Source of the DNA: Akkermansia sp. N21116
GTDB lineage: Bacteria; Verrucomicrobiota; Verrucomicrobiia; Verrucomicrobiales; Akkermansiaceae
DNA: 64,000 nt
Assembly (NCBI RefSeq): GCF_029854705.2
Contig: NZ_CP139035.1
Location: 3,162,001 to 3,226,000 of the forward strand
Direction: 5' to 3'
The notes below the pieces were generated by a model, which was not told the origin of the DNA, made no database searches, and was given only the letters and a program-made list of their open reading frames with translations. Below are positions 58,113-64,000 of this stretch, in pieces. Position 1 is the first letter of the stretch. Each line of letters begins with the position of its first letter. A program made the translations under genes and the position numbers.

Positions 58113-59125
58113 AACTGGTCGAGTGTGGGAAAATGTTTCATCATGTCCTGTTCGATAATATCCTCGCAGTGCCGGATTTCCCTCGCTCGTGAACGGCGAG
58201 CTTCATCCGCGAGAAGTCTCAGGGTATCGATGTCGTACACATAAACTTCATCAATATCTGCCGTAGCAGGATCAATGTTACGGGGAACGGAAATATCAAT
58301 CAGGAAGAGGGAACGGAACTTTCTTGCCTCACGCAGGGGCAGGAGCAGATCCCGGGTAATCACATAATGCGGGGCCGATGTCGCAGCAATGACAATGTCG
58401 ATATGCTTGAGATACTCGCACCACTGTTCATAACGGATCGCTTCGCCTTCCACCATGCGGGCAAGTTCTTCAGCGCGTTCATGCGTACGATTGGCTACGA
58501 AAATACTTTTGGCGCCGCGAGATTTCAAGGATTGGGCCGTTACCCGGCTCATTTCACCCGCACCAAGAATCAAGACCTGGGAACCTTTCAATTCGCCAAA
58601 AATCTGCCCGGCCAAATCCACGGCAACAGAGCCGATTGAAGTCGCTCCCACGTTGATTTTCGTCTCACGGCGCACCTTCTTTCCAATGCTGAACGCCTTC
58701 TGGAACACCTTGTTCAAAATCCCCCCCGTCATCCCGGCGGACAAAGCGATGCGGTAGGCTTCCTTGACCTGTCCGAAAATTTCCGTTTCTCCCAGAACCA
58801 TGGAATCCAACCCGCTCAATACGCGGCACAAGTGCCTCATGGCATCTACTCCCGAGCATTGGTAAAAATACCCGTCCCGGCACTCGATATTTTCCCGGGA
58901 ACCCGTGAAATACTCCCGGATAGCCTTGGCAGCCAGCTCATGGTCATCCGCACAGAAATAAATTTCCATACGGTTACAGGTAGAAAGCACGACACATTGG
59001 TCAATCGGAGTTTGCTCCAAAAGCTCCGCCTCTGCTTTGGCAAGGCGAGGCCTGGCAATGGCAAAGCATTCCCTGATTTCCACCGGAGCCGTCCGGTAAT
59101 TCAATCCCAAACACGACAAACTCAT
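58109..59125 (-). CDS. hemA: Glutamyl-tRNA reductase
   Basis: A 338-residue NADPH-dependent enzyme, the first committed step of tetrapyrrole synthesis from glutamyl-tRNA. The catalytic cysteine is C50 in STCNRMEIYF, and the NADPH-binding loop is LILGAGEMSRV. The frame stays open to 59305, but MSLSCLGLNYRTAPVEIRE at 59125 is the family start. It is shorter than E. coli HemA (418), lacking most of the C-terminal dimerisation region. It overlaps the upstream hemX-like gene by 4 bases. Confidence 0.95.
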   Translation of the reverse strand: MSLSCLGLNYRTAPVEIRECFAIARPRLAKAEAELLEQTPIDQCVVLSTCNRMEIYFCADDHELAAKAIREYFTGSRENIECRDGYFYQCSGVDAMRHLCRVLSGLDSMVLGETEIFGQVKEAYRIALSAGMTGGILNKVFQKAFSIGKKVRRETKINVGATSIGSVAVDLAGQIFGELKGSQVLILGAGEMSRVTAQSLKSRGAKSIFVANRTHERAEELARMVEGEAIRYEQWCEYLKHIDIVIAATSAPHYVITRDLLLPLREARKFRSLFLIDISVPRNIDPATADIDEVYVYDIDTLRLLADEARRSRAREIRHCEDIIEQDMMKHFPTLDQL

Positions 59126-59883
59126 TGCAAAACAAGGAAAATACTCAAAGACAACACATACAGTCCGATCGACCACCACGCCAGCACCTTTCCGGGCAAG
59201 CCACGCAGATACGTTACGGAGATCAACAGCAAATACCCTACGCTTACGGCCGCAGCCACAACGCACTTCGCAACGGGAATCGCCATCCAGGCTTGCAATC
59301 CGCATATCTGGGCCAGCATGAGGAGAAGAAATCCCGCATCAATCAACCGGATCATGCATGATTGCAAAGTTCTCACCGGAGGAAGATTGCGGCTCAACCC
59401 CGTCAAACGCCCGGCCTTCATCAAGGAATTTTGAATCAGGAATACGACTGCCGACAGAGCCGACAGGCCCAGCGCCCCATATCCCAGCATTGCCAGGCCA
59501 ATGTGCCATGTCAGCCAGCCCTGCCCGGCAAGAGATTGAACCACCGGATCGTAAAACAATACTGCCAGTAAGGATAAAACAGCCACCAACGGTGCCGTAA
59601 ACGCACCGATCACCGACATCCGGTAGGGACGCCCCAGAACAAGGTAAAAGGCATTCAAAGCCCATCCCAGGAAAAACAACACTTCGGAACGTCCGCGGAT
59701 CGGACATGTCGCCCCCAAAGCGCTACGCTCCATCAAAGCTGCGGATTGAATCAGCATCAATACCAGCATCAATACCCACACAAAGCGCCTGTTCCGGCCG
59801 GGATGGAACAGGCTTAGCGCACCGGATCCGGACACACAGAGAGCCCAGACAACCGCGGCGATCATCCAGTATTGATCGTTCAT
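59122..59883 (-). CDS. HemX/CcsA-like membrane protein (cytochrome c assembly family)
   Basis: A 253-residue protein with about 8 hydrophobic helices. The segment WLTWHIGLAMLGYGALGLSAL is typical of the cytochrome c assembly (CcsA/HemX) family. The CcsA haem-handling motif WGxWWxWD is not seen, so a HemX-type role (controlling HemA level) fits better. The gene begins a three-gene operon with hemA and hemC and overlaps hemA by 4 bases. The folE2 stop lies 9 bases upstream. Confidence 0.75.
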   Translation of the reverse strand: MNDQYWMIAAVVWALCVSGSGALSLFHPGRNRRFVWVLMLVLMLIQSAALMERSALGATCPIRGRSEVLFFLGWALNAFYLVLGRPYRMSVIGAFTAPLVAVLSLLAVLFYDPVVQSLAGQGWLTWHIGLAMLGYGALGLSALSAVVFLIQNSLMKAGRLTGLSRNLPPVRTLQSCMIRLIDAGFLLLMLAQICGLQAWMAIPVAKCVVAAAVSVGYLLLISVTYLRGLPGKVLAWWSIGLYVLSLSIFLVLQ

Positions 59884-59892
59884 GACCGCAGT

Positions 59893-60696
59893 TTACTTCT
59901 TTTCCAACACTCTTTCAATCACGGCGTACGCCTGATGATTATGGATGGACTCGAAATTTTCAGCTTCCACCCGATACCAGCTGAATGCGGAGTGCTGTTC
60001 CGTTTTCATAGCCACATTGCGCACAAGGTCTTCCACGAATACAGGATTTTCATAGGCGTGATCCGTCACCCACTTTTCATCGGGGCGCTTCAAAATGCTG
60101 AACACGCCGCAACTGGCACAGGATTCCACCAATTCAATCAAATCTTCGATCCAGATCGGCTGCGACGCAAAACGCACGGAATAGGTTACAATCCCGCGCT
60201 GGTTGTGCGCACCGCGTTCACTCATCGCCTTGGAACAAGGGCAGAGCGTCGTCACGGGAACGCGGACAGTCAGGATGAAATCGATCAAGCGATCCCTGAC
60301 GGCTTCCATCTCAAAACAGACTTCATAATCCATCAACCCGGGAATCCCCGTGACGGGAGCATTCTTGCTCTTGAAAAACGGGAAGCACATTTCCACATGG
60401 GAACGGCTCGCCGACAACCGGGTCAGCAGTTCTTTCGGCAGGGAAACGGCTGAATGAACATCCATTTGGGGACCGCGATTATGCAACACTTCCAGGAAGC
60501 GGCTCATGTGCGTTCCCTTGAATTCCTGAGGGAGATCGACAGCCAGGGAAAGAGTCGCCACGGTCGACTGGGTTCTGTTTTCCTTGTCCTTGATGACAAT
60601 GGGATACCGAACTCCCTTCACTCCCACCCGGTCAATGGAGATATTGCGGGAATCTCTTTCCGCCTGGGTATCCCTAAGATTTTGAATCGGACTCAT
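59893..60696 (-). CDS. folE2: GTP cyclohydrolase IB (FolE2)
   Basis: A 267-residue enzyme that converts GTP to 7,8-dihydroneopterin triphosphate for folate or queuosine synthesis. Family strings are SPIQNLRDTQAERDSRNISI and TTLCPCSKAMSERGAHNQRG (the catalytic metal cysteine). The start at 60696 is the ATG; an in-frame TTG 5 codons upstream is not needed. It is 9 bases before the hemX-like gene, so folate and haem genes may share a transcript. The metal-flexible type IB enzyme is common where zinc is limited. Confidence 0.93.
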   Translation of the reverse strand: MSPIQNLRDTQAERDSRNISIDRVGVKGVRYPIVIKDKENRTQSTVATLSLAVDLPQEFKGTHMSRFLEVLHNRGPQMDVHSAVSLPKELLTRLSASRSHVEMCFPFFKSKNAPVTGIPGLMDYEVCFEMEAVRDRLIDFILTVRVPVTTLCPCSKAMSERGAHNQRGIVTYSVRFASQPIWIEDLIELVESCASCGVFSILKRPDEKWVTDHAYENPVFVEDLVRNVAMKTEQHSAFSWYRVEAENFESIHNHQAYAVIERVLEKK

Positions 60697-60714
60697 CGAA
60701 AGGAAATACAACGA

Positions 60715-60743
60715 GAGTCTGCCCGGATGATCCGGACAGACTC
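60715..60743 (-). terminator. Hairpin between rpsR and folE2
   Basis: GAGTCTG and CCGGAT pair with ATCCGG-like and CAGACTC halves (one mismatch) around a 2-4 base loop. On the minus strand a poor T run follows (TCGTTGTATTT). It lies 19 bases before the folE2 ATG, so it may be a weak terminator of rpsR or a leader hairpin of folE2. Confidence 0.5.
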
Positions 60744-60788
60744 CCGCCTTAAAGACAAATAATTCTACCGAAAGATCACCGAAAAAGA

Positions 60789-61034
60789 TTAGGGGAGCAG
60801 ATTGACTGCCCGGGATCTCCTGATCTCACGAGTGATCTTGCGATGCATTTTGGCGGAAACGCCAGTCACGCGACGGGGCAGGATCTTGCCCGTTTCCGAC
60901 GTGAACTTGGAAAGAAATTCCGGGTTCAGGAAATTGATTTGGTCAACGGGAATATCGTGGCGACGGCGCGGCATCGTGCGGTTGCAGCGACGAAAACGAA
61001 TACGGCGTTCGACAGTCTTAGGTTCTGTAGACAT
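60789..61034 (-). CDS. rpsR: 30S ribosomal protein S18 (bS18)
   Basis: An 81-residue protein with the bS18 core (DIPVDQINFLNPEFLSKFTS and GKILPRRVTGVSAKMHRKIT) and a basic N-terminus. It pairs with S6 on the platform of the small subunit. It is located just downstream of rpmG, and not with rpsF as in many genomes. Confidence 0.96.
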   Translation of the reverse strand: MSTEPKTVERRIRFRRCNRTMPRRRHDIPVDQINFLNPEFLSKFTSETGKILPRRVTGVSAKMHRKITREIRRSRAVNLLP

Positions 61035-61070
61035 AGTAAAAATGATTGGGGTAAACCGGAAGGAATACGA

Positions 61071-61244
61071 TTAGCGCATTTCGCGGTGAAGAGTGCGGCG
61101 CTTCAGGAAAGGATTATACTTAATCTTTTCCAGACGGTTAGGCGTACGCAGGCTCTTTTTGTTACGCGTGGTGACGTAGCGGGACGTCGGCTTTCCTTCG
61201 GCTTTGGCCTCGGTGCATTCGAGGATGATGATGTCTCTAGGCAT
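61071..61244 (-). CDS. rpmG: 50S ribosomal protein L33 (bL33)
   Basis: A 57-residue protein, [20 protein letters not shown] and then [19 protein letters not shown], typical of bL33. A longer open frame to 61409 reads through the dksA-like gene and is ignored. The single cysteine means it is a C-minus (zinc-free) type. It lies 34 bases after the DksA-like gene and 36 before rpsR. Confidence 0.95.
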   Translation of the reverse strand: MPRDIIILECTEAKAEGKPTSRYVTTRNKKSLRTPNRLEKIKYNPFLKRRTLHREMR

Positions 61245-61278
61245 GATGAATATAAGTTTCGGGAAAAAGGCTTTTACA

Positions 61279-61899
61279 CTATTCCTCGTCTTCGTCAAGA
61301 GAAACTGTAAAGTCCGGATCATTTTGCATGCCTGCGAAGCCCAGGGCATCGCGGGTCGTGAACTTGACGGCGCGGCCTTTTTCTTTTTCCCATTTTGCCT
61401 GGCATTCAACTGTTAACCGGGCAAAAGGAATGGCTTTCAGACGCAAAATCGGGATCTGTTTGTAGGACATTTCGCAAATTCCATACGTTCCGACTTCGAT
61501 GCGCTTGAGGGCTTCTTCAATCTCGGACAGGGCGTTTTGATCCTTGGCAAGAAGGCTCAGTGCGAAATCACGGTCATAGGCATCACTGCCGGCATCGGCC
61601 TGGTGTTCTCCGGAACCGGAAGCCTCGCTTCCTTCTGGATGCGTTTTAAGAGCTTCCCGGGCAACGCCATTCATGGAATCCAGAATATTATCCCGAAGAT
61701 CCAGAAGATGCTGCTTCTGGCTTTCAACGAACTTCATCCACTTGGCGTCCTTTTTCAGATCGTCCATAGCTTTGATCATCGCCGGAGAAAGGGCTTTCTT
61801 AACCGTAGCGGCCGTTACGGCCTCAACGGGTGGAGCGTCGGCAACCGAATTCTTTTTCCCGCCGTGGGCGGAAGAAGACTGGGGAGTTTCTTTTTTCAT
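61279..61899 (-). CDS. DksA/TraR-family transcription factor with degenerate zinc finger
   Basis: A 206-residue protein. The long first half is Ala/Pro/Lys-rich and then helical. Residues from about 120 show the DksA coiled-coil end and finger ([35 protein letters not shown]). Of the four finger cysteines only the first (in ICEMS) and the last (in VECQ) are left; the partners are Ser and Thr. DksA proteins enter the secondary channel of RNA polymerase and adjust ribosomal gene transcription, fitting the position just upstream of rpmG and rpsR. Confidence 0.82.
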   Translation of the reverse strand: MKKETPQSSSAHGGKKNSVADAPPVEAVTAATVKKALSPAMIKAMDDLKKDAKWMKFVESQKQHLLDLRDNILDSMNGVAREALKTHPEGSEASGSGEHQADAGSDAYDRDFALSLLAKDQNALSEIEEALKRIEVGTYGICEMSYKQIPILRLKAIPFARLTVECQAKWEKEKGRAVKFTTRDALGFAGMQNDPDFTVSLDEDEE

Positions 61900-61906
61900 A
61901 GTGTGT

Positions 61907-62059
61907 TCATTCGCGGCCGATGAAACGGCGTTTTTCCAGAAGTTGTTTTTTGGGAGGAACCAGCTTGGGCGCCGGATTCCTGAAGGATGGATGCACGGGA
62001 ACGGAGCTCTCCGTAACCCAGCTTTGAGAAGGATATATGTTTTTTTTGCTCCGGTTCAA
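61907..62059 (-). CDS. Possible 50-residue protein upstream of the DksA-like gene
   Basis: A minus-strand frame from TTG 62059 to TGA 61907-61909 encodes a basic, Pro-rich peptide (MNRSKKNIYPSQSWVTE ... KLVPPKKQLLEKRRFIGRE). A stop lies just before the TTG. It ends 7 bases before the dksA-like start, as a small leader gene would. No homologue is known to me and the start is weak, so this is tentative. Confidence 0.3.
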   Translation of the reverse strand: MNRSKKNIYPSQSWVTESSVPVHPSFRNPAPKLVPPKKQLLEKRRFIGRE

Positions 62060-62179
62060 GAAGAATCGTTATGATCTCTGCCAGCCTGCCGGTCTATTCC
62101 ACGGAGAATGCGGCAAAGCCGGCAGCATTTCTTTTTTCGGCTTTCCTTCCCGGCATATTTTTTGGTATGGAAAAAAGAA

Positions 62180-63136
62180 ATGAGCCAAAATGAAATTCCA
62201 ACCATCGGTATCGACTTTGGAGGCACCTCTATTAAATTAGGAGTCGTCCTCGGAAGCCAGGTGATCGCCCAGGCACCTTCCATCGCCACTCAGGAGTATG
62301 AAACCCCGGAGGAATTGATTCAGGCCATTTCTCAGTTCGTCGGCATGCTTCGCGCCAGCCATCCGGAAGCCTCGGCTATCGGCATGGGCATGCCCGGCTT
62401 CGTCAACCATTATGAAGGAACGGTCTTTACGCTTACCAATGTCGCAGGATGGGACAATATCCCTGTCCGCGATCTGCTCCAGGCCGCCACCGGCCTTCCT
62501 GTCTGTGTAGAAAACGACGCCAATTGCATGGCCTACGCCGAATGGCAGCTCGGTGCGGCTCGCGGCAAAAAACACGCCATCTGTCTAACCCTGGGTACCG
62601 GAGTCGGCAGCGGCATCATCGTTAACGGGGCTCTCCTGCGCGGAGCAACCTGTTCCGCCGGAGAACTGGGACAAACCAGCATCGACTACAATGGACGGCT
62701 CGGTCACTATGGCAACCGCGGATCCCTCGAAGATTACATCGGCAACAAGGAGCTCGCCGCCGATGCCCGTTCCATGTACGCCTCCCACGGCCAGGACAAA
62801 ACCATTGTGGACTGCAATCCGATTACTCTGGAAAAAGCTGCTCTCAACGGAGACCAAATCGCCCTGAAGATCTGGAACGACATCGCCCGCAAACTCGCCT
62901 GCTCTCTTATCAACTGCTGCTACCTTTTCAATCCGGAAGTCATCGTCATCGGCGGAGGCGTTTCCAAGGCCAAGGCTCTTCTGTTCGATCCCCTGCAAAC
63001 ATTTATGCGCGAGCAAATGCCGGAACCGCTCGTCAAGCACCTGCAGATCATCCCCGCCATGTTCGGCACGGAAGCCGGCATCATCGGGGCAGCGCGCCTG
63101 GCCCGCGACACATTCTCCGGGGAAACAAACGCCTGA
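62180..63136 (+). CDS. ROK-family sugar kinase (glucokinase-like)
   Basis: A 318-residue kinase. The ATP-binding start IGIDFGGTSIKLGVV, ENDANCMAYAEW (catalytic Asp), LTLGTGVGSGIIVNG and AGELGQ are typical of ROK kinases. The zinc-binding CxCGxxGC motif is replaced by HYGNRGSLEDY, so no metal site remains. Glucose is a likely substrate, but other hexoses or N-acetylmannosamine are possible. The ATG at 62180 is the best start; the frame continues upstream to 62108. The methyltransferase gene follows 7 bases after its stop. Confidence 0.88.
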   Translation: MSQNEIPTIGIDFGGTSIKLGVVLGSQVIAQAPSIATQEYETPEELIQAISQFVGMLRASHPEASAIGMGMPGFVNHYEGTVFTLTNVAGWDNIPVRDLLQAATGLPVCVENDANCMAYAEWQLGAARGKKHAICLTLGTGVGSGIIVNGALLRGATCSAGELGQTSIDYNGRLGHYGNRGSLEDYIGNKELAADARSMYASHGQDKTIVDCNPITLEKAALNGDQIALKIWNDIARKLACSLINCCYLFNPEVIVIGGGVSKAKALLFDPLQTFMREQMPEPLVKHLQIIPAMFGTEAGIIGAARLARDTFSGETNA

Positions 63137-63143
63137 CCCTTCC

Positions 63144-64000
63144 ATGGGACAAGACGCCCCCACCCCGGAGGACCGCCTCATCTCCCGCCTGGGAATCCCC
63201 CCGGATGAGGCAAAGGCTTTGAAGGTCTGCCTGACACAAGGGCAATCCTCCCGTCGAGCGCTCGTCCTGACTCCGCGAGCCCCGGAAGGCTATATTCCTC
63301 CCGGTGCCCAAACAGGCTCCGGGGAAATCCCCCCCTGGATAGGCGAAGGTATCTACCCCGTGGATGAAACGGTTCCCTGCGACGAAGATTCCTGTGGTGC
63401 GCCCGGCGATTATGCCGAAGGCTACTATTACCCGCTGGATCTTTCCTCCGTCTGGGAAACCGCCCCACTCTCACAACTCCCTCCCCCGCAAAGATGCCTG
63501 GACATGTGCGCCGCTCCGGGCGGGAAAAGCATCCTGGCTCAGGCAAGACTCCGCCCCGGTCTGCACATTTCGAACGAAATCCATCCCAAACGCCTGGGCA
63601 TCATGCGCCACAATCTATCTCGCTGCGGGTTCTTCCACATGTTCACCCAGCGCCTCCGGCCAGACCAATGGGCGGCACAGGCTCCGGAATGTTTCGACCT
63701 CATTCTGGTCGATGCCCCATGCAGCGGGCACTCCATGCTCGCCAAAGGCATCCCCAATCCGGGTTGTTTCCATACATCCACGATCAGCGGCAACGCCAAA
63801 CGCCAGAGAGGAATTCTTCTGTGTGCCTTGAAAACACTTTCGCCGGGGGGGCATCTGCTTTACACAACTTGTACATACGCCCCGGAAGAAAATGAAAAAA
63901 CCGTCGCCTGGCTCCTGAAGCGCAACCAGGACATGTACGCCGTCGAAACTCCGGCACTGGCCCGCTTCCAAGTACCATCAGCCCCTTTCCCCTGTTACCG
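63144..64000 (+). CDS. RsmB/RsmF (NOL1/NOP2/Sun)-type rRNA cytosine-5 methyltransferase, partial at the right edge
   Basis: The frame starts at ATG 63144 (MGQDAPTPEDRLISRLGI), has no stop within the window, and is open for 285 codons. It shows the SAM-binding loop DMCAAPGGKS (D120), motif IV DAPCSGHSML (D190, C193) and motif VI TTCTYAPEENE with the catalytic cysteine C243. These are the class I m5C methyltransferase signatures. The C-terminal part lies outside. The first 110 residues are not the usual NusB domain, so it is closer to the RsmF type than to RsmB. Co-directional with the ROK kinase, 7 bases apart. Confidence 0.88.
   Translation, partial: MGQDAPTPEDRLISRLGIPPDEAKALKVCLTQGQSSRRALVLTPRAPEGYIPPGAQTGSGEIPPWIGEGIYPVDETVPCDEDSCGAPGDYAEGYYYPLDLSSVWETAPLSQLPPPQRCLDMCAAPGGKSILAQARLRPGLHISNEIHPKRLGIMRHNLSRCGFFHMFTQRLRPDQWAAQAPECFDLILVDAPCSGHSMLAKGIPNPGCFHTSTISGNAKRQRGILLCALKTLSPGGHLLYTTCTYAPEENEKTVAWLLKRNQDMYAVETPALARFQVPSAPFPCY

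Noticed and set aside
59126-59305. N-terminal extension of hemA to 59305
   Set aside because: It lies within the hemX-like gene in another frame; the HemA family start MSLSCLGLNYRT is at 59125.

Overview
The window looks like chromosome from a Verrucomicrobiota bacterium close to Akkermansia, a host-mucus glycan degrader. The evidence is a GH109-type Tat-exported oxidoreductase-like glycosidase, a GH2 enzyme, an M60-type (mucinase-like) metallopeptidase on a membrane stalk, two large autotransporters (one with PATR-type repeats), FolE2, and MoxR/DUF58/von Willebrand factor A (vWA) operons. This is a judgement from protein families; there is no rRNA gene here to confirm it. Almost no gene has a Shine-Dalgarno sequence. 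Many start codons instead follow a pyrimidine-rich stretch ending in TC or CC.

Layout. 0-2.2 kb: end of a hexuronate operon (an SDR C-terminus, uxaC, eda, terminator). 2.2-11 kb: M60 peptidase, rplQ-rpoA (cut off from the rest of the alpha operon), a LOG protein, prepilin peptidase, an orphan ABC ATPase and an M20 peptidase. 10.9-24.7 kb: a surface/accessory block with a 2782-residue autotransporter, a GH109 enzyme, a second autotransporter behind a possible invertible promoter, and a tiny lipoprotein. 24.8-28.7 kb: khpA, then an AT-richer three-gene cassette (Gfo/Idh/MocA oxidoreductase, DUF1080, TIM-barrel isomerase) of the kind used in 3-keto-glycoside metabolism. Decayed ISL3-family transposase copies lie at 21.2, 24.7 and 29-29.9 kb and bracket this material, so the block seems to have been assembled by transfer and IS activity.

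30.0-42.0 kb: tRNA-Gln, then a tightly coupled operon: moxR, a membrane protein with a GATase-like domain, ABC ATPase, ABC permease, DUF58, a BatA-like vWA protein and a double-vWA/GATase-like protein. A convergent three-TM coiled-coil protein ends 17 bases after it. Here the MoxR/vWA type of system is fused in one operon to an ABC-2 type transporter. This is the best candidate in the window for an uncharacterised molecular machine.

42.0-64 kb is mostly housekeeping: a C_GCAxxG redox protein, a two-repeat aspartic protease, glycine cleavage (gcvT-gcvH, then gcvP after a terminator), a GH2 glycosidase, an OPT transporter, a YeiH exporter with its LysR regulator, tRNA-Glu, mutL (with degenerate endonuclease motifs), a hemX-like/hemA/hemC operon with four-base overlaps, folE2, rpsR, rpmG, a DksA-like protein, a ROK sugar kinase and the start of an RsmB/F-type rRNA methyltransferase that runs off the right edge.
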